Shown here: positions 7,080 through 14,278 of the stretch, piece by piece
How positions within the stretch are numbered: position 1 is the stretch's first letter
Layout of the letters: each line of letters starts with the position of its first letter
Source: Pseudoglutamicibacter cumminsii
Lineage (GTDB): Bacteria; Actinomycetota; Actinomycetes; Actinomycetales; Micrococcaceae
Assembly: GCF_016907775.1 (NCBI RefSeq)
Contig: NZ_JAFBCO010000001.1
Span: 1,550,001 to 1,614,000, forward strand
Length of the DNA stretch: 64,000 nucleotides
Direction: 5' to 3'
The notes under the pieces: generated by a model
Databases searched by the model: none
What the model was told of the DNA's origin: nothing
What the model saw: only the letters and a program-made list of their open reading frames with translations
Position numbers and translations under genes: made by a program

Positions 7080-9242
7080 GTGAGCGTTGCCGCTGTTAAC
7101 AACACGCAGAGCGCATTCGCATCCGAAAACACTGTTGAAGCTCCAGCTCCAGAAGCTGCTGAAGACGCTCCGAAGGCTGGCGAGGAAGCCCCAGCACCTG
7201 ACGCTGGCGAGGAAGCCCCAGCACCTGTCGCTAGCGAGGAAGCCCCAGCACCTGTCGCTAGCGAGGAAGCCCCAGCACCTGACGCTGGCGAGGAAGCCGC
7301 AGCACCTGTCGCTGGCGAGGAAGCCGCAGAAAAGGACCCTGCAGCTGAGCAGGCTAGCCTGTTCCAGGTTGCTTACACTGAGGTAGCTGTCACCGAGGGT
7401 GACGTTGCTGAGATTGCCGCTCCTACTTTCACGGATGCAGAGTCCGGCGCGGCAGTCGATGCCCCTGCAGGAACCACGTTCGCACTCAAGAGCAAGATCG
7501 CGGGCGTTTACGTTGACGAGGCAACTGGCGCTATTACCGTTGGGGAGCCGGCTACCGCCGCTGCTCCGTCAACCGGCGTCTACGAGGTTGCTGTAATTTA
7601 CCCAGACGGCTCCAAGAAGACCGCTGTTGCGACCGTGAAGGTTGTTCCAACCGAGCAGGCTAAGCTCTACCAGCCTGAGTACACCGAGGTGACTGTCACC
7701 GAGGGTGACGTGGCTGAGGTTGCTGCTCCTAAGTTCACCGATGAAGAGTCCGGCGAAGAGCGCGACATGCCAGAAGGCACCACCTTCGCACTCAACGCTG
7801 GCGACATCGAGGGTGTCTGGATCGACGAAGAGACCGGCGAGATTAAGTCGTCGGCTACCTATGCTGCCCCAGCAACCAACACCTACGAGGTTGCTGTAAC
7901 TTACCCAGACGGTTCCAAGGATGTCGTTGTTGCGACCGTGAAGGTTGTTCCAACCGAGCAGGCTAAGCTCTACCAGCCTGAGTACACCGAGGTAACTGTC
8001 ACCGAGGGTGACGTTGCTGAGATTGCCGCTCCTACTTTCACGGATGCAGAGTCCGGCGCGGCAGTCGATGCCCCTGCAGGAACCACGTTCGCACTCAAGA
8101 GCAAGATCGCGGGCGTTTACGTTGACGAGGCAACTGGCGCTATTACCGTTGGGGAGCCGGCTACCGCCGCTGCTCCGTCAACCGGCGTCTACGAGGTTGC
8201 TGTAATTTACCCAGACGGCTCCAAGAAGACCGCTGTTGCGACCGTGAAGGTTGTTCCAACCGAGCAGGCTAAGCTCTACCAGCCTGAGTACACCGAGGTG
8301 ACTGTCACCGAGGGTGACGTGGCTGAGGTTGCTGCTCCTAAGTTCACCGATGAAGAGTCCGGCGAAGAGCGCGACATGCCAGAAGGCACCACCTTCGCAC
8401 TCAACGCTGGCGACATCGAGGGTGTCTGGATCGACGAAGAGACCGGCGAGATTAAGTCGTCGGCTACCTATGCTGCCCCAGCAACCAACACCTACGAGGT
8501 TGCTGTAACTTACCCAGACGGTTCCAAGGATGTCGTTGTTGCGACCGTGAAGGTTGTTCCAACCGAGCAGGCTAAGCTCTACCAGCCTGAGTACGCACCT
8601 GCAACCGTTGAACTCGGTAAGGTCGGCACCATCGAGGCTCCTAAGTTCACCGATGAAGAGTCCGGCGAAGAGCGCGACATGCCAGAAGGCACCACCTTCG
8701 CACTCAAGGATGCTCCAATCGACGGCGTCACGATCAACGAAGAGACCGGTGAAATCACCGTCGAATCGACCTACGCGGCTGTCAAGAACGTCTACGAAGT
8801 TCTCGTAACTTACCCAGACGGCTCCAGCGAAGTTGTCGTAGCAACGATCGACGTCATCGACTCGCCAGTCGAAGAAGAGCCAGGCGAGGAACAGCCAGGC
8901 GAGGAGCAGCCAGGTGAAGAGCAGCCAGGCGAGGAGCAGCCAGGCGAGGAGCAGCCAGGCGAGGAGCAGCCAGGCGAGGAGCAGCCAGGCGAGGAGCAGC
9001 CAGGTGAAGAGCAGCCAGGTGAGGAGCAGCCAGGTGAAGAGCAGCCAGGCGAGGAACAGCCAGGCGAGGAGCAGCCAGGTGAAGAGCAGCCAGGCGAGGA
9101 ACAGCCAGGCGAGGAGCAGCCAGGCGAAGGCGACCTCGCACGCACCGGTGCTGAAGTCGGTGGCCTGATGGCTCTCATGGCTTCGCTCATGGCAGGTGCA
9201 GCATCGCTCTTTACGATCCGTCGCCGCAAGAGCGAACAGTAA
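7080..9242 (+). CDS. LAxTG-anchored surface protein with Rib-like repeats and PGEEQ stalk
   Basis: Wall-anchored adhesin-like protein. Order: 9-aa EEAPAPxAx repeats (7179-7313); five domains of about 100 aa each ending in YPDGS, typical of the Rib/alpha streptococcal surface repeat; sixteen PGEEQ units (8880-9119) as a wall-spanning stalk; sorting signal LARTG, a hydrophobic helix, and RRRKSEQ. LAxTG signals are used by class E sortases in actinobacteria. The listed GTG at 7080 falls inside an obvious signal peptide: in-frame codons before it encode WRRGVAALSVSAVLGAAG, ending at QSAFA. That frame has no ATG, GTG or TTG back to TGA 6960, so the real start must lie beyond the poly-C tract in another frame. 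Ligand unknown. Confidence 0.85.
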   Translation: MSVAAVNNTQSAFASENTVEAPAPEAAEDAPKAGEEAPAPDAGEEAPAPVASEEAPAPVASEEAPAPDAGEEAAAPVAGEEAAEKDPAAEQASLFQVAYTEVAVTEGDVAEIAAPTFTDAESGAAVDAPAGTTFALKSKIAGVYVDEATGAITVGEPATAAAPSTGVYEVAVIYPDGSKKTAVATVKVVPTEQAKLYQPEYTEVTVTEGDVAEVAAPKFTDEESGEERDMPEGTTFALNAGDIEGVWIDEETGEIKSSATYAAPATNTYEVAVTYPDGSKDVVVATVKVVPTEQAKLYQPEYTEVTVTEGDVAEIAAPTFTDAESGAAVDAPAGTTFALKSKIAGVYVDEATGAITVGEPATAAAPSTGVYEVAVIYPDGSKKTAVATVKVVPTEQAKLYQPEYTEVTVTEGDVAEVAAPKFTDEESGEERDMPEGTTFALNAGDIEGVWIDEETGEIKSSATYAAPATNTYEVAVTYPDGSKDVVVATVKVVPTEQAKLYQPEYAPATVELGKVGTIEAPKFTDEESGEERDMPEGTTFALKDAPIDGVTINEETGEITVESTYAAVKNVYEVLVTYPDGSSEVVVATIDVIDSPVEEEPGEEQPGEEQPGEEQPGEEQPGEEQPGEEQPGEEQPGEEQPGEEQPGEEQPGEEQPGEEQPGEEQPGEEQPGEEQPGEEQPGEGDLARTGAEVGGLMALMASLMAGAASLFTIRRRKSEQ
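7179..7313 (+). repeat. 27-bp coding repeats near the N terminus (5 units)
   Basis: Five in-frame units encoding GEEAPAPDA, GEEAPAPVA, SEEAPAPVA, SEEAPAPDA and GEEAAAPVA. They form an acidic, proline-rich segment after the signal peptide. Confidence 0.8.
7387..8594 (+). repeat. 609-bp tandem direct repeat, two near-identical copies
   Basis: Copies 7387-7995 and 7996-8594 appear identical base for base where both exist. Each carries two different Rib-like domains (A then B), so the protein reads A-B-A-B-C. Identity at silent positions points to recent duplication or gene conversion. Confidence 0.9.
8880..9119 (+). repeat. 15-bp coding repeats encoding PGEEQ (16 units)
   Basis: Sixteen in-frame copies of CCAGGCGAGGAGCAG or close variants. 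The variation is mostly in third positions (GGC/GGT, GAG/GAA). Likely unstable in number; forms the extended stalk. Confidence 0.92.
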
Positions 9243-9278
9243 GGCAACCCCTTACCCCGTCGTTCAATAGCTGAACAC

Positions 9279-9323
9279 AGCGTGGCCCCACTCCTTAACG
9301 GAGCGGGGCCACGCTCCGTTTAA
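9279..9323 (+). terminator. Terminator of the surface-protein gene
   Basis: Perfect 11-bp stem AGCGTGGCCCC (9279-9289) and GGGGCCACGCT (9305-9315), followed by CCGTTTAA. It ends 36 bases after the stop codon starts the spacer. Confidence 0.8.
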
Positions 9324-9390
9324 TGACAGAGACATAAACAGCTGCAGACATCCCATACAAGAAATCCCCACCCTGTGCCACACTAAAGAC

Positions 9391-9768
9391 ATGAACGACA
9401 ACGCAGCGGCTTCAAATAACTCAGTAGCCTCGAACCACACTCCAGAACAAAAGGCGAGCCTTGAGCGGCTCAACGTGGCCCAAGACAACCTCATGAAAGC
9501 TCGCGCGGCCCATGAGAAAGCGCTGGAAGGGCTCGAAGCCATCAAGGTGTTCAACGAAACCATGAAACCGCTCATGGACTACTACGACAACGGATGGCTA
9601 GCCGACGTCAACGCCACCTCGTCGATCTACGAGCGCCCAGAAGCCGCAGGCGAAGACGAAATCTGGGACATGCACGGAGGCCAATACGAACTCATGCGCA
9701 AACTACTCGCGATCTCCTCACAGTTCTTCGTGCACGTCCCAGGCGAAGACGACGAAACAGAAAACTAA
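9391..9768 (+). CDS. DUF4298 domain protein
   Basis: 125 aa, soluble, acidic. The N-terminal third is Asn/Ser-rich and disordered; residues about 18-60 form a heptad-like helix (RLNVAQDNLMKARAAHEKAL). The later part, MDYYDNGWLADVN ... GEDEIWDMHGGQYELMRKLL, matches the shape of DUF4298 proteins, which keep a YY..G.Wl.D segment and a C-terminal helix. No enzymatic function is known for that family. It stands alone between two terminators, so it has its own transcript. Family call is from pattern memory. Confidence 0.7.
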   Translation: MNDNAAASNNSVASNHTPEQKASLERLNVAQDNLMKARAAHEKALEGLEAIKVFNETMKPLMDYYDNGWLADVNATSSIYERPEAAGEDEIWDMHGGQYELMRKLLAISSQFFVHVPGEDDETEN

Positions 9769-9832
9769 CCTGCCAACACGGGTCCCAAGCCGCCTGCCAC
9801 CCAGCCCAATAACAACGGAAGCCCAATAACGG

Positions 9833-9868
9833 CGATGGCGGAGTCACCACAAGGTGACTCCGCCATCG
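9833..9868. terminator. Bidirectional terminator between DUF4298 gene and trhO
   Basis: Perfect 16-bp stem CGATGGCGGAGTCACC (9833-9848) and GGTGACTCCGCCATCG (9853-9868), 4-base loop. It separates two convergent genes. The stem resembles the terminator at 265-306. Confidence 0.85.
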
Positions 9869-9888
9869 TCATCTGAAAGCTACGCGTA

Positions 9889-10791
9889 CTAGCTGCTAGC
9901 TAGCGCAGACTGCTCCATGCATTCCGGGCATTCAGGATGCTTACCAGCCGCAGTGCAATCCTCACAACGCAAGAACTGGGAACGGCACGAAGGGTGCACA
10001 CAGTTCACAAACTTCGGCGTACGCTCACCGCATTCGATGCATGAACCAAGGCTCTCGGCGCCCGCACCGAACTCCATGTGCATGCGCTTATCGAACACAT
10101 ACAGCGAGCCGTCCCAATAGCCGTCGTTCCCGTAGGCCTCGCCATAGCGGACAATCCCGCCATCCAGCTGATAAACCTCCTGGAAACCACGGTTCTTCAT
10201 CAGCACCGTGAGAACCTCGCACCGAACACCACCCGTGCAATACGTGACGACAGGCTTATCTTTGAGGTTGTCATACTTGCCGGACTCGATCTCCTCGATG
10301 AAATCGCGGGTCGTGTCGGTGTTTGGGATCACGGCGTTACGGAAACGACCGATCTCGGCCTCCATCGCGTTACGGCCGTCAAAGAAAATAACGTCCTCGC
10401 CGCGCTCATCCATGAGCTCATGCAGCTGCGCAGGCTTAAGGCGTTCGCCGCCGCCCACAACGCCGTTCGCATCGACCTGGATCTCATTCGGGGTCGTGAA
10501 CGTCACCAGCTCAGGGCGCACCTTGACTGAAAGGCGCGGGAAATCATCGCCTAGGCCATCCGACCACTTGATGTCCGCAGTGCGGAACGGCTCATAGGAA
10601 CGCGTGTTCTTCACATAGCGTTTAACATCCTTGATGTCGCCACCGAGGGTCGCGTTGATCCCATCCTTCGAGATGATCACGCGCCCTTTAAGATTGCAGC
10701 TTTCAGCCAGCGTGTATTGCCACAAACGCACAGCCTCGGGGTCTGCGAGTGGAGTAAACACGTAGAACAACACAATTTTCTGAACCGACAT
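9889..10791 (-). CDS. trhO: tRNA uridine(34) hydroxylase TrhO (rhodanese-like)
   Basis: Oxygen-dependent hydroxylation of U34 in certain tRNAs (ho5U34), supporting wobble decoding. The N-terminal acylphosphatase-like domain begins [16 protein letters not shown] and contains the [16 protein letters not shown] motif. A rhodanese domain follows with the catalytic Cys in YCTGGVRCE. The C terminus is a Cys-rich tail (CIECGERTP ... CEDC ... CPECM) likely to bind zinc, as in YceA/TrhO proteins. The frame opens at 10827 with a basic run, but relatives start at the M of MSVQKIV, position 10791, giving 300 aa. Stands alone, convergent with the DUF4298 gene. Confidence 0.9.
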   Translation of the reverse strand: MSVQKIVLFYVFTPLADPEAVRLWQYTLAESCNLKGRVIISKDGINATLGGDIKDVKRYVKNTRSYEPFRTADIKWSDGLGDDFPRLSVKVRPELVTFTTPNEIQVDANGVVGGGERLKPAQLHELMDERGEDVIFFDGRNAMEAEIGRFRNAVIPNTDTTRDFIEEIESGKYDNLKDKPVVTYCTGGVRCEVLTVLMKNRGFQEVYQLDGGIVRYGEAYGNDGYWDGSLYVFDKRMHMEFGAGAESLGSCIECGERTPKFVNCVHPSCRSQFLRCEDCTAAGKHPECPECMEQSALASS

Positions 10792-10886
10792 ACCCCTTAT
10801 TCTACGCCGATGGCGCCGGAACCTCATGTGAGATCCGACGCCATCGAACGCTATGCCTTAGTGCTTCAAGGCTTTGTATCTTCGCT

Positions 10887-12173
10887 TTAGAAGATGCCCT
10901 TCGACTTAGCTGGCTTACCGCCGTCGTTGAGGGTGATCTTCTTGGAGCTAACACCCTGGTCGTTCCAGGTGGACTTGTCGCCCTTAGCGCCCTTGATCTG
11001 GGTCACCTCGATGCTGTTCTTCAGACGGCCTTCGGAGGTCTTGCCGTCACCGAAGCTGAAGGTAGCGACGTGCTGCTGCTCGCCAGCCTTGACCGGGTTG
11101 GACAGGGTTACCAAGAAGGAACGGGTCGAGGTCTTGGTGTTGAAGCCGAGGTCACGCACGTGAGCACCCTTGTACTGGGTCGTGGTGATGAGGCGATCAA
11201 CGCCCTTCGGTCCGTCTTCAGTCTTGACGTCAACGCGGTAGGTGACCGATGGGGACTCCGAGTAGTAGCGCTCGGTGCCCGCGTTCTTGATCTTGAGGGC
11301 AACCGAACCTGCGAAGCCCACAGCCTTAGCGTCAGAAACGGTCAGCTTCGGCTCGAGGTCCAGCTTTGCTGGCTTGGCTGGCTTAGGGTTGATCGGCAGC
11401 TTCGGCTCGAGGTCGGCTTCGAGTTCCTTGTTGACTGGGCGGTCGCCTGCACCTGGCTTGCCGCTCTGGTCGGAATCGGCAGCGTTGTTGTAGAGCTTGA
11501 CGCGGACCTCGTTCTTGATCGGCGCGAATGCGGACCAAGCGGTTGGGGTGGACCACGTGCCGTTCGCGAGACAGAACTGCTGGGTGCCGGTCATCGTGAT
11601 AGCGCGGAAGCCGTAGGTTGCGTCGCCGGTGTAGCCGGCTGGAACGTCGTATGGGCCGATGGTCTGGCCGACCTGCCAGGACAGCGAGTAAGAAGCAGAG
11701 CCGCCGATGGTCTTAGCCAGGGAGAACGCGATGCCTGCGTTGGTCGTGGTCTTGTCCTGGCTCTGGCTGCCGCCCAGGTTCACGTCCATGGACTGCGACT
11801 TGGAGCCGTTGACTTCGAGGCTGATCGATTGCGACTTCGAAGTGTTCTGGGTCAGCGGGATTGGGTTCTTGGTGTTGTTGGTCGTGGAGACAGTGCCGAC
11901 TGGCAGGAACGAGTCGGTGACCTTGTAGACCGTGGTGCGGCGGTCTTCGCTCGCGTTGCAGACTGGGCGAGGGTTCAGGACGTTGGCCTTGAGGTGATCC
12001 GACTTGTGCGTGGTCTTGACGATCGGCAGGTTGGCGTTGAAGGCCGGGGTTTCTGGGTATTCGTGAATGTCGGTGGCCGCGTTTGCAGGTGCAAGGCTCA
12101 GGCCGCTCAGCAGCAGAGCGGATGCTCCGACTGCGGCTGCGGCGGTGGTGCGCAGTGTTGTTGTGCGGGACAT
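10887..12173 (-). CDS. Secreted two-domain protein, aerolysin/MTX-like N-terminal half
   Basis: 428 aa. A Sec signal peptide is clear (Ala/Leu-rich core, cleavage after APANA, residue 32). Residues about 90-200 are rich in alternating Ser/Thr and hydrophobic residues (SKSQSISLEVNGSKSQSMDV) and end in YDVPAGYTGDATYGFRAIT, a layout like the insertion-loop and following strands of aerolysin/ETX-MTX2 beta-pore-forming proteins. Cys72 and Cys201 could form a disulfide. A Pro/Lys linker (about 235-272) leads to a beta-rich, Ig-like C-terminal half. Could be a pore-forming toxin or just a beta-rich secreted protein; I do not recognise a named family. AAGGAG before the ATG is good. Transcribed alone, divergent from the peptide transporter gene. 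Confidence 0.8.
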   Translation of the reverse strand: MSRTTTLRTTAAAAVGASALLLSGLSLAPANAATDIHEYPETPAFNANLPIVKTTHKSDHLKANVLNPRPVCNASEDRRTTVYKVTDSFLPVGTVSTTNNTKNPIPLTQNTSKSQSISLEVNGSKSQSMDVNLGGSQSQDKTTTNAGIAFSLAKTIGGSASYSLSWQVGQTIGPYDVPAGYTGDATYGFRAITMTGTQQFCLANGTWSTPTAWSAFAPIKNEVRVKLYNNAADSDQSGKPGAGDRPVNKELEADLEPKLPINPKPAKPAKLDLEPKLTVSDAKAVGFAGSVALKIKNAGTERYYSESPSVTYRVDVKTEDGPKGVDRLITTTQYKGAHVRDLGFNTKTSTRSFLVTLSNPVKAGEQQHVATFSFGDGKTSEGRLKNSIEVTQIKGAKGDKSTWNDQGVSSKKITLNDGGKPAKSKGIF

Positions 12174-12240
12174 GGTGTGTCTCCTTGAATTGTGTGTCTT
12201 CTTGAGACGATCGAAAGGTTGAAACAGAAAACACCATATG

Positions 12241-12256
12241 CGTGACAGGTGTCACA
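12241..12256. promoter_or_regulatory. CRP/GlxR-type box between secreted protein and transporter genes
   Basis: CGTGA-CAGGTG-TCACA matches the actinobacterial GlxR/CRP consensus TGTGA-N6-TCACA at 9 of 10 fixed bases. It lies 68-83 bases before the secreted-protein ATG and about 340 before the transporter gene. A cAMP-linked regulator could act here. Confidence 0.45.
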
Positions 12257-12593
12257 AATTACTCACGAGTAAGTACTAAATCTTTCGGATGCTTTTGGTT
12301 CTGTTTTTGTTCACCTAAAAACACTCATTTGTCTAGGTTCTAAGATAAATGAGGCTGAGAATTGGCTGTGCGTGAGGGTGAATTCTGCGAGATCTAACGG
12401 TTTTTGTTATTCCAACGAGATTATTAAAGATTTTTTGACGTTTTATGGCGTGTTGGAAAGAAACGAGTAGGCGTCAGAAACGTTCTGTACCTCGAAAGGG
12501 TCGGGGGCTAGCGTTGATAACGAACTAGCACAACCTATAGCGACTGCAAGGTTTGAATGACACTGGCAATGCGTCGTGTATGAGAGGTGTGAA
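12257..12593. other. Divergent intergenic region, AT-rich
   Basis: No gene seen. It contains AT-rich stretches (about 12,280-12,450) and the promoter of the peptide transporter gene near its right end. Otherwise nothing recognisable. Confidence 0.6.
12507..12541 (+). promoter_or_regulatory. Candidate promoter with nested inverted repeat, POT transporter gene
   Basis: TTGATA (12514-12519) and TATAGC (12536-12541) are 16 bases apart, about 53 bases before the ATG at 12594. A nested inverted repeat GCTAG CGTT gat AACG aa CTAGC (12507-12529) covers the -35 element, so a repressor or activator may bind it. Confidence 0.5.
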
Positions 12594-14216
12594 ATGAACA
12601 GAGACGAACAACAGAGTCAGGCAGAATCAGAGTTCAGTCTGGACCCGATCCCGGTAGAAGGCGCCCCCGGCGAGGTCCTGATCGACGGGGTGCAGATTGC
12701 CGAAGACCGGATCCCTCGCGAGAAACTCGCCCAGGCTAGCGAGCACGACGAGAAGGTCCACCAGGACCGCCGCTTCATGGGGCACCCCATGGGTCTCTTC
12801 GCGCTCTTCAACCTCGAGATCTGGGAGCGCTTCTCTTATCTAGGCTTCCAAGCGATTCTCGCGCTGTACTTCGCTGACGCGATCGCCAACGGCGGGCTCG
12901 GCTACGAACAGTCGACCGCATCGTCGATCGTGGCGGCCTACGGTGCCCTGGTCTATTTGCTGGGCATCGCTGGCGCATGGGTAGCGGACCGCATCGTAGG
13001 AACAGGGCGAGCCACACTGTGGGGCGCGATCATCATCGCCGCAGGTCACATCTGCATGGGTCTGCCGGCCGAAGTGACCACATGGACTGGCCTGGGACTC
13101 ATCATCCTCGGCACAGGCCTGCTCAAGCCGAACGTCGCCACACAAGTTGGTGAGCTGTACGGCAAGGGCGACGCCCGCCGCGACTCCGGCTTCGCAATCT
13201 ACTACGCCGGCATCAACATCGGTGCGTTCCTCGGCCCACTCGTTGCAGGCTGGTTGGGTCAGAACATCAATTGGCACCTCGGCTTCGCATCCGCGGCGGT
13301 CGGCATGGTCATCGGCCTCATCCTCTACATCGCGATGGGCCGCAACCTCGGCGGTAAGCGTCGCGAAGTTCTGGTCCGTGCCGCATTCAAGCCGGATGCG
13401 AACTTCTGGATCATCGTTGTGGCAGCGGTAGCTGTAGTCGCTATCGGTATCTTCTTCGGAACCCGCTCGACATCTGGCCTCGACAACGTGGTCAACGCGG
13501 TCACGGTCGTGACGATGATCGTTCCGGTCGCTTTCTTGCTGTGGATGTACTTCTCCAAGCGTGTTACCAAGGCAGAACGCGGCAACCTCGGCCCATACGT
13601 GTTGCTGCTGATCGCGTTGATCGCATACAACCTCACGTACTTCCAGACCGGTAACACGCTGAACTTCTTGGCGCTCAATAAGACCAATAACAACGCGTTC
13701 GGTTTCGAATACCCGTCGACGTGGTACATCTCGCTGACTGCGATCGTTGAGATCATCATGGGACCTGTTCTGGCGTGGCTGTGGGTCAAGATGGGCCGCC
13801 GCCAGCCGTCCGTGGCTACCAAGGTCGGCATCGGTACGATCCTCGGTGGTCTCGCGTTCCTGACTGTTGCGTTGGGTGCCGCTGTGACTCCGGCGATGGG
13901 GCTGCTGGCAAGTGTGTGGCTTATCGGCTGCTACATCTTCTTGGGCCTGGGTGACCTGATCCTGCAGACCTCCGGTATGAGCGCAACCACCAAGCTGGCT
14001 CCTCGTGCGTTCGCTAGCCAGACGATGGCGGTGTGGTTCGCGGCGATGGCACTGGTTCAGGGGCTGCAGGCGCAGATCGTGAAACTGTTCGACTTCGACG
14101 AGTTCTCTAACGCGGTCGCGTACTTCGGTATTCAGGGCGGTCTGATTGTTGCCTACGGTGTGTTCTTGATCCTCGTGAGCCCGTGGATGACCCGCCGCAT
14201 CAAGGCTGTCGCCTAG
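12594..14216 (+). CDS. Proton-coupled di-/tripeptide symporter, POT family
   Basis: Imports small peptides with protons across the cytoplasmic membrane. About 540 aa with roughly 14 hydrophobic segments after a 60-residue acidic N-terminal tail. The POT signature ExxERFxY is present (LEIWERFSYLGFQ), as is the second signature region IYYAGINIGAFLGPLVAGWL. The frame opens at GTG 12576, but GAGAGG lies 6 bases before ATG 12594, which I prefer. It is followed after 62 bases by a hydrolase of the X-Pro peptidase/CocE class on the same strand, so peptide import and digestion look linked. Confidence 0.92.
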   Translation: MNRDEQQSQAESEFSLDPIPVEGAPGEVLIDGVQIAEDRIPREKLAQASEHDEKVHQDRRFMGHPMGLFALFNLEIWERFSYLGFQAILALYFADAIANGGLGYEQSTASSIVAAYGALVYLLGIAGAWVADRIVGTGRATLWGAIIIAAGHICMGLPAEVTTWTGLGLIILGTGLLKPNVATQVGELYGKGDARRDSGFAIYYAGINIGAFLGPLVAGWLGQNINWHLGFASAAVGMVIGLILYIAMGRNLGGKRREVLVRAAFKPDANFWIIVVAAVAVVAIGIFFGTRSTSGLDNVVNAVTVVTMIVPVAFLLWMYFSKRVTKAERGNLGPYVLLLIALIAYNLTYFQTGNTLNFLALNKTNNNAFGFEYPSTWYISLTAIVEIIMGPVLAWLWVKMGRRQPSVATKVGIGTILGGLAFLTVALGAAVTPAMGLLASVWLIGCYIFLGLGDLILQTSGMSATTKLAPRAFASQTMAVWFAAMALVQGLQAQIVKLFDFDEFSNAVAYFGIQGGLIVAYGVFLILVSPWMTRRIKAVA

Positions 14217-14278
14217 CCGGCTACGCAAGTTGCTTTGGCCGCCGCGTCAAGACTTACCTGTAAACGAAAGGAATGGAC

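Noticed and set aside
8880-9119. Regular 15-bp repeats resembling an array
   Set aside because: Not CRISPR: no spacers, unit too short, and in frame as PGEEQ within a protein.
11070-12188. 372-residue open frame on the plus strand
   Set aside because: Antisense of the secreted protein, which has a clear signal peptide and good ribosome site on the other strand.
12840-14228. 462-residue open frame on the minus strand
   Set aside because: Exact antisense of the POT transporter gene; composition typical of a shadow frame (His/Arg/Asp-rich) with no conserved motif.
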